DNA of 64,000 bases, taken from assembly GCA_016271365.2 (NCBI GenBank), contig CM057456.1:169356001-169420000 (forward strand), written 5' to 3'. Under the pieces are notes generated by a model that was not told the DNA's origin, did not search any database, and saw only the letters and a program-made list of their open reading frames with translations. The translations under genes were made by a program, and so were the position numbers. The DNA is from Neoceratodus forsteri. Its lineage: Eukaryota; Chordata; Ceratodontiformes; Ceratodontidae. This document shows positions 46,236-57,500 of this stretch, one piece after another. Position 1 is the first letter of the stretch; each line of letters opens with the position of its first letter.

Positions 46236-46935
46236 AAATACCCCAGAAATGCACAAGATATCAATATGAGTTCAAAATGCAATATACAGCTTCCTTTCTG
46301 TGTGACGCTTCTAGACCAGTGTCCTCACTCTAGCTGGCCATCCTCAATGATGTTACACACACCCTTCCTGACACTGGAATGCCCCCAGACCACTACCCAA
46401 GCCCTAAATCTGCATCCCCAAGTCGGCCACCCTACACTCATGTCACGATGGTATAACTCGAAATATACTTTTTTTTTTTTAACCAGTCTACCCTGTCCCT
46501 GTATGTTCACATGAATCCACACAGGCAGAAATAACCTTTATTTTTGACCATGACAATATCCCTGCCCAATGTCATTGAGTGTTATCCATGGTGGCAAGTG
46601 GTGCCTTCCCCTCACTCAATGGCTGACCCCATTGCCGTCATCCCATGCCCTGGTGTCCAGTGGTTCCTCCTCTTATCACGGCATGCCAACATGGTATGTG
46701 CTCCATGTAGGGTCTGTGGCCAGTTAGCAGTGGGTGCCCCCCACACTGATCCTTGGGCTGTCCATGATATTCCCATGTCCCTGGTGCTTAGTGTGCCCCC
46801 CACTCTCCCATCTACAGTGCGACATCCAAGCACTCCTGTCTCCTTGTGGTAGTGGTTCCCCCCCTCTAGCTTCCACCCAAGCCGTCTGGTTGCTCCCTTC
46901 CTTTGGAACACATGAACTGAGCATCACCTATTTAT
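46236..46935. other. Unassigned; faint satellite-like words
   Basis: Phrases such as CCTGGTGTCCAGTGG at 46641 recall the 78-bp satellite of 51530-55340, but no period can be set. Confidence 0.35.
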
Positions 46936-46939
46936 CCCC

Positions 46940-47205
46940 TTTATGCACTTGAATGCCTCAATCATGCCCCACCCCCCCGGCCTCCAACATGTACACGTTA
47001 AGCTACTTGAGCCTCTCCTCATAGTTCCTTTCCCTCAAGACCCAGATCATTTTGATTACCCTACTCTGGACCATCTCCAGGAGTGCAATGTCCCTTTTTA
47101 AGTGCAACCTCCAAAACTGCACACAGTACTCGAGTTGTGTCCTAACCAAGCAGTTCTGCAGAGGGATTATCACTTCCATTTTGACTGGACTATGCACACA
47201 CTGCC
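46940..47205 (-). mobile_element. CR1-type LINE fragment
   Basis: The minus strand encodes IIPLQNCLVRTQLEYCVQFW, LLEMVQSRVIKMIWVLRERN, YEERLK, the CR1 ORF2 region between thumb and C-terminus. Both ends of the element are missing. Confidence 0.75.
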
Positions 47206-47680
47206 ACACTGATGCCAAGAATATACCTTATTTGTGATTTCTGAAACTGTAAAATCTCCTTTTGTGCCCTGTGGACCCCCCATGAATGGCAGGAGTCAAA
47301 GATGTATTTACACTTTGAGATTTCTGTGACTGTACAAATGTCTTCTTGGTCCCTAACAGTCTCGGGTCTGTCTGTTCGTCTCAGTCTCAATCAATAATCA
47401 TCCCCTGCTGTCTGGGTGTGATGGAATCCATGGACAACATGAACTGCTGTGTTAGATGCCACTGGGTCTCAGAGTGAGGGGGTTAGCCACCCAACTACAA
47501 AGGAATGCTGTTTGTTGGGTAGTGCCGGGTGTTGCAGCACCTAGTGTCAAACAAACAGTATTACCTGGTGTCCAGGGGCTGCCGACCACCCTCTGAGACT
47601 CGGCACTATCAAACAAACAGCACTGCCTAGAGTAAGTGGGTTACACCCAATACTCCAGACATGACCATCACATAGCCTGT
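47206..47680 (+). repeat. Sequence shared with 56260-56740
   Basis: CACTGATGCCAAGAATATAC and ATTTGTGATTTCTG match the 145-bp repeat of 56570-57500. CAAACAAACAGTATTACC, CCCTCTGAGACTCGGCACTATC match 56270-56320. GGAATGCTGTTTGTTGGGTAGTGCC and GGCACTATCAAACAAACAGCA form an inverted pair around 47500-47615. Confidence 0.6.
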
Positions 47681-48315
47681 TCAATATCCTTGATTTGAAC
47701 AATCTGTAACTCAGGTCTGCTGTGCTAAAAACCGGATTAAAAGAAACAAATATGAAATCAGCTAGATAACAAGGTAAAGCTGCTTTCCCAACCCTATGTT
47801 TACATTTGGCTTCTACAATGCTGTATTACGTCAAGAGGATCCAATCTTGGCTCGATTTCTGTTCTTAGGTCAGAAAAAAAAATGTGTGTGATGGTAGTAG
47901 TAAAAAATCACTGTGGTGAGTCTATCTCTAAACCCTCTGAAAGAAATCCATCAACCATTTTTTTGGCCCAAGGACTGCAATCCCCTCCTTCATGTACCCT
48001 CCAATTTATTTAAAATGGGTCCTTTTTTCCTACCTTACTATTGGAAAACAGCCTCGCTTGTTGGTCACAGATATGACCTGTCATGACAAATCAGTTCTTG
48101 TGGGCCCTGGAAAGGAAAAAAAAGAGAAATACAAATTACCACATGAAAGGTAAGACTAATTTTGAAGTGAAAATGCTTCCTTGTCCTGCTCCTAGATCAT
48201 TCAGTGTTTCTACTCTGCCCCATCTGTCCCTGGTCTGCTGAGCAATCTATCTCTCAATGGCACATCATGTCTGCCTTTGATCTGCCTGTACACGCCAAGT
48301 CACATTGCAATGACT
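47681..48315. other. No gene recognised
   Basis: Mixed AT-rich sequence; no feature. Confidence 0.45.
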
Positions 48316-48317
48316 GA

Positions 48318-48545
48318 ATGAGTGGGTGGAAGCCAAATACACAAGTCAATCCTTTTTCTTTGATTGGTGCTTTATACAGGAACCGGAACTGCCTCCTCTC
48401 CGCAAGGTGTGAACTTGTCCAGAAGATGATCCTCCCAATATTTGCTTACTGTTGTGCCCAAGTCATCCCTGGCCAGATTGGATACCCTTTAATTCTTTCT
48501 GCCACTGCACTTCAGTGTCCTCCTCTCACTCATCACTGCTCTCTC
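48318..48545 (+). mobile_element. Fragment of a Rex1/Babar-like LINE
   Basis: The plus strand encodes VNPFSLIGALYRNRNCLLSA, CELVQKMILPIFAYC and, with a break, PLTHHCSLSIT. This is the post-thumb region of Rex1-like elements (LVQ...LPILDYG...THHCSLY). Compare 8020-8245. Confidence 0.5.
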
Positions 48546-48995
48546 TCTATCACTCCCGACCCATGTACTCCCTGGAAGACAGGAGGGAGAGAGAGATGGG
48601 GACATGATTGGGACCTTCCAGTACTTGAAAAGGAATAAATAAGGTTGATAAGGAGAGTCTCTTTAAGCTGAGTGGCAACCATAATACTAGCGGGCACAGT
48701 CTTAAGCTGGAAGGTGGGAGGTTTAGGAGGGGGGTCAGGAAGCACTTCTTCACATAGAGGGTAGTGGATACTTGGAATGCACTGCTGGAAGAGGTCATCT
48801 CATCGAAGACAGTGGGAAGCTTTACGAGAGGCTGGAATAGGCATAGGAGTAAAGTAAGGATCATGGGTAGGGAGGATGGGATGAGTGGGGGAAGGCAGGG
48901 ACATTACCTCAAGATGTGGACCCTGCAATACGCAGCAGACTTGATAGATGAAATGGCCTTCTCCTGCTGGCTTCTTCATATGTTCATATAGAATT
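48545..48995 (+). mobile_element. CR1-type LINE 3' end
   Basis: Same subfamily as 45230-45665: SLEDRREREMGT, KHFFT and GNALLEEVISSKTVGSFTRG, RHRSKVRIMGREDGM. It ends in TATGTTCATATAG, where an inverted LINE tail begins. Confidence 0.8.
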
Positions 48996-49480
48996 TGATG
49001 GCAGATGAGGACCACTTGGCTCATCTAGTCTGCCCATGTTCGCACCTACTGTAACATTGCAGACCCTAGTTGATCTCTATGATTACCCCCACCTTTTCTT
49101 GCTTCAAGATTCCCTTATACATATACCATGTCTTCTTAAATCCATTACAGCTTTGCTCCACCACCTCCTCAGGGAGGCTGTTCCAGGTATGCACCACCTT
49201 TCTGTGACAAAATGTTCCTTACATTTCCAGATTCTACCCCTATCCGCTTCATTGCATGACCCCTTGTTCTTGTGCATCCTTTTCTCCGAAAAGGCATTCC
49301 TTCTTGAAACTTATTTATACCCTTGAGGTATCTGAAAGTCTGTATCATATCCACCCTCTTCACTCCTTTCGTCCAGTCTGTACATATTGAGGTCCTTCAG
49401 TCTCTCCTCATAGGGCTTTTGATGCAGATCCCATACCATTTTATTTGCCATCCTCTGGACTTCCTAAGCTCTATCTATGT
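48996..49480 (-). mobile_element. CR1/L2-type LINE 3' end, facing the previous one tail to tail
   Basis: The minus strand encodes MKRVDMIQTFRYLKGINKFQ, EGMPFRRKG and GAYLEQPP. The plus strand shows the complement of the 3' tail and CATCTAGTCTGCCCATG. The two tails meet at 48995 to make an inverted pair. Confidence 0.75.
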
Positions 49481-49499
49481 ATGTTTGGTGATGAGGACT

Positions 49500-49950
49500 G
49501 CAGAACACATAATGCATTCACTGGTGTCAGGGAGATAACCTCACCATCTAAGCCCTGGTGCCTTCTCCATCCTAATGGACCCGAGGGCTTCCCTCAATTT
49601 CTTACAACCATGTCCCCATCCTCTCTTTCCCTCCCCAAGCACCCCTGTCATGGCTGCATCACCTCCCCAAGCACTCCTCTCCTCTTCTGTCAGGGTCCCC
49701 ATGTGACCCTCAAGTACACTCATGCACTCTTTTTCCTGTGCCCCTGTCTCTAGTGCTTGGTGCAGCACCATGGGTGATCCCCTGCCCCCTCATACTGCCC
49801 CCCCTCAGTCCACTAGCTGCGTCCTAATCCTCTCAACCTCCTCCATGAGCTGTGCCAGGTGATAGCACACTGGGCAACCACCAAACTTCCAAGACCAGTC
49901 CAGTATCATGGCCGCTCAACACCATGTGCACCCAACCACCCTCCCAAAGT
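49500..49950 (-). mobile_element. Possible CR1 ORF1 start
   Basis: Near 49880-49815 the minus strand reads GGCPVCYHLAQLMEEVERIR, TQLVD, like the CPICRQLSALREDVA segment of the CR1 at 13200. The rest is not readable. Confidence 0.5.
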
Positions 49951-50289
49951 TGCCCGCTCTAGCGATGCATCATCCAATCCCCCTCAGAGTAGGCTTTCCT
50001 GGGTGAACCACCAGGATCCTCAGTGATTGGCAGCTCTTAAAGAGAGAGCACAGAGGCATTAAGACACTCTATCACAAACACTTTTAAAGCAATAAGACAC
50101 AGGATACCAGCCTGGCAGTTGGCATTCAGGCACAGGGGCTACAAGTAAGATCAGGCTTTTAGTCTACAATACCAAGATCTGTGCAGCTGTTGATGGAGGG
50201 GGAAGTCAGTACAGTACTCCATGAGGAAAGTAGAGAGGGGGAATGTAGGAGATTTGATGGGCCAAAAGGGGCCTTTTCTGTCATCACAT
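49951..50289. other. No gene recognised
   Basis: GCAATAAGACACAGGATACC at 50091 recalls the fold-back termini (GCAATAAG), but no mirror half is found. Confidence 0.35.
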
Positions 50290-50420
50290 TTTTACGATTA
50301 TATGATGCACACCTCTGCCCCCCCATTCACTTCATCAACAAATCAAAGAAATGAATTAAGAAACATAGAACATTGTTGGCAGATATGTACCGCCAGGCCC
50401 ATCTAGACTGACCATAATCC
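50290..50420 (-). mobile_element. LINE 3' tail remnant
   Basis: AACATAGAACATTGTTGGCAG and GGCCCATCTAGACTGACCAT are the complement of a CR1/L2-type tail, as at 8290 and 48996. Confidence 0.55.
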
Positions 50421-51085
50421 CTATGCAAGTTTGCACTAACCTCATGAACCCTTGGGCACTGTACATGTGTATGCAGTTCTTCTCACTGACTGACATGAAC
50501 AGCCAAGTGGAATAACAGAATAGCAAGGTAAATGAATATGGGGTAATGGAATAACATCAGTCTGCATTTCACCACTCTTTACGTTGTATTAAGCATCCTG
50601 ATGTTACTCACTATAACCAAACAGTGTTTTACCTTACTACAAAGACCAGAGACCTGCTCTGACCTCATGAACACTTGGGTACTGTACGTTGTATGCGGTT
50701 CTTGGCATCACATGACATGAACAGCCAATTGGAATATCAGATTAGCAAGGAAAACGACTATGGTGTTATGTTTGGATAACATCAGTCAGCATTTCACCAC
50801 TCTTTCTGTGTATTAATGCATCTGATGTTACCCAGTCATGACCAAGTAGTGTTGATACCTACTATAATGACCAGAGACCTTGGCCTCACCTCATGAACAC
50901 TTGGGTACTGCATAACTTATTGCAGTTCTAGGCATCGGCTGACATGAACAAACAGGTAGAATAGCAGAATGTCATGGTAAATGACTATGGGGTTATCACG
51001 GATAACATCAGTCCACATTTTCTACCATCAAGTGTGTTGTAATGCCTCCTGGCGTTACCCAGTTATAAGCAATAGTGTTTTACTT
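50400..51085 (+). repeat. 225-bp tandem repeat, about 2.9 copies
   Basis: CTCATGAACACTTGGGTACTG starts copies at 50441, 50664 and 50890. Each has GACATGAACA, AGCAAGGTAAATGA-like words, GGATAACATCAGTC and TGATGTTACCCAGT. The last copy runs into block D1. Confidence 0.85.
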
Positions 51086-51522
51086 ACTACTGAAGAAAAT
51101 CACCAAATTGAAACCTTTCTTGTTTTGGAACTTGCAACTTTTATTAACCATACAATTTGCAATATCACTACATAGGAAGAACTTCACATATATCAAGTTA
51201 GGAACGAAAATTCAAAGTACAATTGATATCCATCAAAAGTCAAGTTTAAAGTTCCAAAAGTGTCTGTGTGTCAGTGAACCAATAAATGTAAAAATGAACC
51301 ATTGTTCTCTTCTGATTTTCGGGTGCTGTCCCAATGAAGATGATGCACGAAAAACTCTAAATGATCAAGTCAGGATAAGTGTTATTAAATTGACCTCAGA
51401 CATTTGCAAGAACACATCATACATGTTAATTCAGTGATAAAATCAACCAATTTCATGTCTTATTAATAAAGCATATACATCCAAAGTCTTGTTTATAGTT
51501 TGTGAATTCAATTGTCAGTTTT
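51030..51522 (+). repeat. Duplicated block D1, right copy
   Basis: See 39775-40258. The exon-like frame here reads GCCPNEDDARKTLNDQVRIS to YMLIQ and TGA (ending 51437), with AATAAA at about 51465-51470. Confidence 0.75.
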
Positions 51523-51529
51523 TCTGTTG

Positions 51530-52895
51530 TCTGGGCCACCCCCACCTTCAACCACAGAGAATAATCACAGAAAAATCATTCATTAGTGTCCAGTGGTTGC
51601 CCCCCTCCCTCCAACACCCTGCACCATCACAAATAATGCATTCCTTCTTGTCCAGGAGATCCCCCACACCCTCCAAGACCAGGCACCATCACACTAAAGC
51701 TATTCGCTGCTTCTCCTCACCCTCCAAGACCCAGAAAAAAAAAAAACATTTCCTGGTGTCCAGGCCCCCCCCCCCACCATCGCCTCCAAAGACCCGAAAT
51801 CATCACACAAAAAGCATTACCTGGTGTAAGGGGGATTCCCCCCACCCTCCAAAATCCAGTATCATCACACTTCATGTATTACTTTGTCTCCATCCCTCAC
51901 TCTGAGACCTAGCAACACCACACAAAACCCATCTTCTGATGTCCAGGGCCCACCACCACCTTCAAACACCCAGAACCATCACATATAATGTTTTCCCTAT
52001 TGTCTGTCAGTCTCCCAAATCCCTCCCATACCAGGCACCACAAAATGTAAAGCATATAACTGACCTTGACTTGTAATCAAATGAAGTTCGAAATTCTTCC
52101 AAAAACTGGTGACAAATGGCCCCCAACAAGCCCTCCCATATCAGTCACCACCACCACAAATGCATTCAGTGTTGTTTAATGGACCCCTGATTCCCTCCCA
52201 AATCAGGTGCCACAACAATTTAAGCATTCCCTGGTGTTAAATGGTCCCCCCACAAGTCATCCCATATCAGTCCCCACCACCACAAATGCATTCACTGTTG
52301 TCCAGTGGTCATCCAATACCCTCCCATATCAGGTATCATCACAATTTAAGCATTCTATGGTGCCAAATTCACCAACACAAGCCCTCCCATATCAGGCCCC
52401 ACCATCAAAATTGCTTTGCCTTTTGTCAAGCAGTCCCCCAATTCCCTCCCATACCAGGCACCACCCCAGGTTCAGCATTATCTGGTGTCCAATGGCCCAC
52501 AACAAGCCCTCCCATGTCAGGCCAATGTTTCCCCTGTACCCTCCACCACCAAAAATGCATTTCACATTGTTCAATGGACTCCCATTTCCCTCCCTAATCA
52601 GACGCCACAGCAATTTAAGCATTCACTGGTGTTCAGTGGTCCCCCACAAGTCCTCCCATATCAGGCCCCACCACCAAAAATGCATTTCCTGTTGTCTAGT
52701 GGTCCTCCAATACCATCCCATATCAGGCATCACCACAAGTTAAGCATTCTACAGTGTCCAATGGACACACACAAGCCCTCCCATATCATGCCTCACGATC
52801 ACAAACACATTCAGGAAATGTGTTTCTGGTGGTGTGCCATTCAACATTGTTCAAAGGACCCCGAAGTCCCTCCAATATAAGGCACCAAAACAGGT
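51530..52895 (+). repeat. 78-bp satellite in dimeric order, plus orientation
   Basis: Two monomer types alternate: one with ACAAGTTAAGCATTCCCTGG and TGTCCAATGGCCC, the other with CACCAAAAATGCATTCCCTG and TTGTCCAGTGGTCC. Both end in CCCTCCCATATCAGGC. The dimer is about 155 bp. Monomers from 51530 to 52100 are more diverged than those from 52120. Confidence 0.85.
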
Positions 52896-52913
52896 TAAAG
52901 TGATTTTTCTGCT

Positions 52914-53543
52914 TTGATGAGGACAGCTACCACTCACATACTGTGGTAACTACCATCAACGTTAGATATTCTAGTCAGGATTGAAGTTAAAATAGTCAAC
53001 CATACCTTAGTTATATCCTTAATAACTTTTACTTATGGATGAACTGCCAGATCATTTCAGAGTCTCCCAGTCTTGCTGACACTCTTCCACCCCCCGCTCA
53101 AGCATGTAATGATGTGTGACCATGGAGCGTCCTATTGAAATGAATGGGGCTTGATTTGCCTTCTGTTTTTCAGCTAATGAATGGCTTTTTAGTAATTAAT
53201 GAATGTCACTGCTTGACTAACAAGGCCCTTCTCAGTCTAGTGGTATCCTTCATTAATCATTAAAAAGCCATTCATTAGCAGAAAAACAGAAGGCAAATCA
53301 AGCCCCATTCATTTCAATGAGGCGCACTCCCGTGATCTCCCTGGTCACACATGTTTATGTGCTTGAGTGCGGGGGGGGTGTCAGCAGGAATGGGAGACTC
53401 TGAAATGATCGGGCAGTCCATACATAAATAAGTTAAGAAGGATATAACTAAAGTATGGGCGGCTAGTTTTACTTCAATCCTGACTAGAATAACTAATGTT
53501 GAGGGTAGCTATCACAGTATGTGTAGCTACACACATCAAAAAT
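52914..53543. repeat. 630-bp palindrome (hairpin element) inside the satellite
   Basis: The left arm begins TTTGATGAGGACAGCTACC and the right arm ends GTAGCTACACACATCAAAA. Inner landmarks are mirrored: TCTAGTCAGGATTGAAGT and ACTTCAATCCTGACTAGA; CATTTCAGAGTCTCCC and GGGAGACTCTGAAATG; GAATGGGGCTTGATTTGCC and GGCAAATCAAGCCCCATTC. Arms are about 290 bp at close to 88 percent by eye, with the centre near 53225. Confidence 0.9.
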
Positions 53544-53554
53544 TTAATTTAAGC

Positions 53555-54740
53555 ATTCCCAGGATGCTAATGACCCCCCACCAATCATTCCATATCAGGC
53601 ACCACCAAGAAAAGCACATTCCCTATTGTCCAGTGGTTCCCCAACTCCATCCCATGTCAGGCATCACCACAAAGGAATACTTAACCTGATGTGGCCTCTG
53701 AAATGGTAGGAAATTTGTAGGCCACTGAACAACGTGGAATGCATTTTTGGTGGTGGTGGCTGATATGTGATGGGATTGCTGTGGGCCATTCTACACCACT
53801 GGATGTGGACATGTTGTGGTGCCTTATATGGGACAGAATTATGGGTCCATTTAAGAAAATTTAATCATTTTTTTGGTGGTGTGGACTAGTATGGGAGGGC
53901 TTGTGAGGGGTCATTGTACACCAGGGAACACTTAACATGTTGTAGAGCCTTATATGAGAGGGAATTGTGGGTCCATTGAACAACTTGGCATGCACTTTTG
54001 GTTTTGTGGCCTGATATGGGAGTGCTTGTGGGTGGCCACTGGACACCATAGGATGCCTACATTGTTGTGACGCCTGATATGGGAGTTTATTGAGGGACCA
54101 CTGGACAACAAGGAATGCATTTTTGATGGTGTGGCCTGATATGGGCGGGCTTGTGGGGGATAATTAGACACCAGGGAATGCTTACCATGTTGAGGTGTCT
54201 TATGTGGGAGGGATTCAAAGAAACATTGGACATCATGGAATTTTTTTTTTTGGTGGCAGGGCCTGATATGGGAGGTCCCTCCCTCATAAGGTACCGCCAC
54301 CAAAAATGCATTCCCTGTTGTCCAGTGGTCCAACAATACCTCCATTTCAGGCATCACCACTGGTTAAGCATCTGCTGATGACCAATGGCCCTACAAGCAC
54401 TCCATTATCAGGCACCTACCACAAAATGCATCCCATGTTGTTCAATGGACCCCAAATTCCAATCCCAAATCAGGCGCCACAACAAGTTAAGCATTCCCTG
54501 GTGACAAATGGCCACCCAGAAGCCCTCCAGTATCCTGCCCCACCACCAAAAATGCACTCTCCATTGTGCAGTGATCCCTCAATACCCTCCGATATCAGGC
54601 GTCTCCATACTTTGAGTATTCTATGGTGTCCAATGGACTCACACAAGCCCTTCCATATCAGGTCCCACCATCAAAAACGCATTCAATGTTGTCCAATGTT
54701 CCCCCAAATCCCTGCCGTACCAGGTGACACTCCATGTTAC
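53555..54740. repeat. 78-bp satellite with an inverted middle segment
   Basis: 53555-53690 is in plus orientation (CACCACAAAGG, CCAGTGGTTCC). 53690-54272 is inverted: GCCTGATATGGGAGGGCTTG and GGACAACAAGGAATGCATTTT. At 54275 it switches back to plus (CATAAGGTACCGCCACCAAA) and runs to about 54740. Confidence 0.85.
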
Positions 54741-55124
54741 ACATTCCATGTGCTTCTCCACCCCACCCCCCACCACTTCGTCATGGCACATTTCAAAATA
54801 GAGAATAAGTTTGAACAGGTGAGTGTGAGTTTTGGGTGAAAATAAAATATAGGGTACATATCAAATTAATCTTCCTAATACTTTTGATGGAGGACAGGGA
54901 GTTTGTTTTTATCAAGGACAGACCAAACTTGCTGAGGTTTGCTTACGCATTTTAGAAATGCCTGCAAACAACACTTAAGTCTCGTGTTTGGCATTTGAAA
55001 TACTAACTTCCATGCCTAAAATCACTCATGTAATGTACTTGAGGATCATGGGCATTTTCTGTATACATTACCCCGGTCTGTCAGAACAGAGAGATATTGG
55101 CTATGATCTGAGCCCCATCCAAAG
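54741..55124. other. No gene recognised
   Basis: Unique-looking sequence between two satellite blocks. Confidence 0.45.
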
Positions 55125-55345
55125 GGATTCCCTATTCTCCAGTGATCACAATTAACTTGCATACCAAGCACCACCACAAGTAGTTCACTTCCTGGTGTCC
55201 AAATAGCCCACCAATGCCCTCATATACCAGGTCCCACCCCTCAAAAATGATTCCCAGTTGGTCAGTCATCCCCCAGTTACATTCACAACCAGGCACAGCA
55301 TGAACCAGGATTAGAGGCACCTGTCCCACCCAAGCCCTCCTATAC
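55125..55345 (+). repeat. 78-bp satellite, diverged units
   Basis: AAGCACCACCACAAGTAG, CTTCCTGGTGTCCAAATAGCCC and ATACCAGGTCCCACCCC show about three diverged monomers leading into block D2. Confidence 0.7.
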
Positions 55346-56015
55346 CTGACACTACCAATAAATATATGGAGAGTTACTTACAGGGCACTATGGAGTCAAA
55401 GCAGGAATCTTGAAGGGACAACATCCATCAGAATTGAAAATGAAATATAGGAATGGAGTCACAAAGGATCAGTAGTTCTTAGAAGAATTAATAGTATAGA
55501 ACATATTCACAATGCAGTAATACTTATCTGATGGGAAGGAGTTGTCATCCTTTCAGGCAGTGGAAGAGAAACAAAAATAGGTTAATATGAGGAAGATACA
55601 GTAGCAGAGAAGAAAGCGGCTGATAAATACAAATGGTGTATCGGACTACATTTGAGTAAACAATGGCGCATAAGATAAAAATTTACTGCTAAAGCAGAGT
55701 GAAAATAGAGTTTGAGAAATAAAATTAGTTAACAGATAGGATAAGAGAAGAGAATATGTTGTTAGAGGAGAGGATTAGAAAGACCACTGCTCTCTGCCTA
55801 GATGGTCTAGTTTCCACTAATTGAAAGTAGTATCTTTGGTGGGATATGAAATATTCATTTTTGGTCAGTGACCAAGTGTTGGTTAGGAAATCAGGTTCAT
55901 TTACTGGCCCTTTTCATGCAGTCCCTTCTTGCCTCCACTTCTGTCAATGGAGATCCTAGTTCACTTTGACTGTCAAGTTGTTGCAATATGCACCTTCACA
56001 GCATGCCCTATCACA
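55320..56015 (+). repeat. Duplicated block D2, right copy
   Basis: See 41985-42700. Order and orientation relative to D1 are the same as on the left. Confidence 0.85.
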
Positions 56016-56569
56016 AATTTATCAAATTAATGCTCACCCTATTTCAACAGTTACTAAGCTAAGATTGGTACACAATAAAACTATGGGGTGAGCATTAGGT
56101 TTCCCTACCCCAAATACACACCTCCCATACCTGTTCCAGCATGCAGGGTGAATATGTGGCCTTAGGGTTGGAAGCTGAGGTTGGGGGTGAGGTGTTTGGG
56201 TTGGAAGCTGATGGCGGGAAAGGGGTCATAGGCTTGGGAACCCTAAGATTGCATTTACCTACTTTTGAACAAACAGCATTACCACTGCCCACAACCCTCT
56301 GAAACTCTGCATCATCAAACAGCTATGCCTACAGTAAATGGTTTCCTCACAACACTCCAATTCATAGCACCATTATATAAAATGCATTCCATGGTGTCCA
56401 TGGTCCCTCCACCCCCACACTCCGAGACCCAGCACCATCACAGAAAACCCATTTCCCTGATGCCCAGTTGTTCGCCCCCACTCTCCCAGACAAGACACAA
56501 TTTCAGCAAAAGGAATTCTTGCTGTATGTGGGTTCCCCTGCACGCTCATAATACTGCAAAAACTGGAGT
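56016..56569. repeat. Diverged satellite units and sequence shared with 47.5 kb
   Basis: ATGCATTCCATGGTGTCCATGG near 56383 and AGACCCAGCACCATCACAGA near 56425 are satellite-like. 56265-56345 matches 47555-47660. 56150-56225 has a GGTTGGAAGCTGA direct repeat. Confidence 0.5.
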
Positions 56570-57500
56570 ACCTGCCACAATGATGCTAGGAATAAACTTC
56601 ATTTATGATTTCTGTAAATACAAAATGTCTATTTCATCCCCAATAGTCTCTATCTCTCTCCCCTCTGCATGGCATGAGTCACATCTTTATTTTTTCCAGC
56701 CTACACTTACACTATCCATTCACATACAGCTGCACTGAGGCCAGGAATAAACTTCTTTTGAGTTGTATGTAGTTTCTGTCTTGCTCCCCCTTGCATGGCA
56801 TAAGTCAGATTCATTTTTTTCCAGCCTGCCCTTGCATAGCCTGTATACACACATATCCACACTGAGGCCAGGAAAAAAAAAACTTCATTTGTGATTTCTG
56901 TTACTGTAACATTTATTTTTGGTTCCATTAAACTGTATCTCTATCCCCTTTCCAATGTGTAAGTCACATATTTATTGTTTCCAGCCTGCCCCTCAACTGA
57001 CTGTTCACACACATCAGCACTGATGCCTGGAATAAACTTTGTTTGTGATTTCTGTGACTGTAAAAAATGTTTTTGGTCCCAAGTAGTCTCTCTCTCTCTC
57101 TCCTCCCTCTGTATGACGTAAGTCACATCTTTATTTTACCAGTCTGCCCTTACACTATCTATACACATATAGCTACACTGAGGCCAGGAATAAACTTCTT
57201 TCATGTTTTATGTGACTGTAAAATTTATTTTGATCCCCAGTAGTGTCTGTCTCTCTCTCCCAAGCATGGCATAAGTGAGTTTTATTTTTCCAGCCTGCCA
57301 CACTGAGGCCAGAAATACATTTCATTTGTTATTTATGTGCCTGTAGAATTTCTTTTTGGTCCCCAGTATTCTCTCTCTCTCCCCTCTGCATGTCATAAGT
57401 CCCAGCTTTATTTTACCAGTCTGCCCTTGCACTATCTATACACCTACAGTTGCACTTAGTCCATGAATAAGCTTCTTTTGTGATTGCTGTGACTGTAAAC
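56570..57500 (+). repeat. 145-bp tandem repeat, about 7 copies
   Basis: CACTGAGGCCAGGAATAAAC recurs, with changes, at about 56578, 56733, 56863, 57015, 57175, 57300 and 57450. Each copy also has GTGATTTCTGTGACTGTAAA, a TCTCTCTCTC run, GCATGGCATAAGTCA and TTTATTTT with CCAGCCTGCCC. An AATAAA lies in most copies. Confidence 0.9.

Noticed and set aside
52207..52880. Proline/serine/histidine-rich open frames of 118-178 codons
   Set aside because: Satellite-derived; overlapping frames in the same strand are equally open, and the protein repeats follow the DNA period.
51530..55340. Regularly spaced repeats that could suggest a CRISPR-like array
   Set aside because: Monomers are contiguous and similar over their whole length with no unique spacers, in a vertebrate context; this is a satellite.
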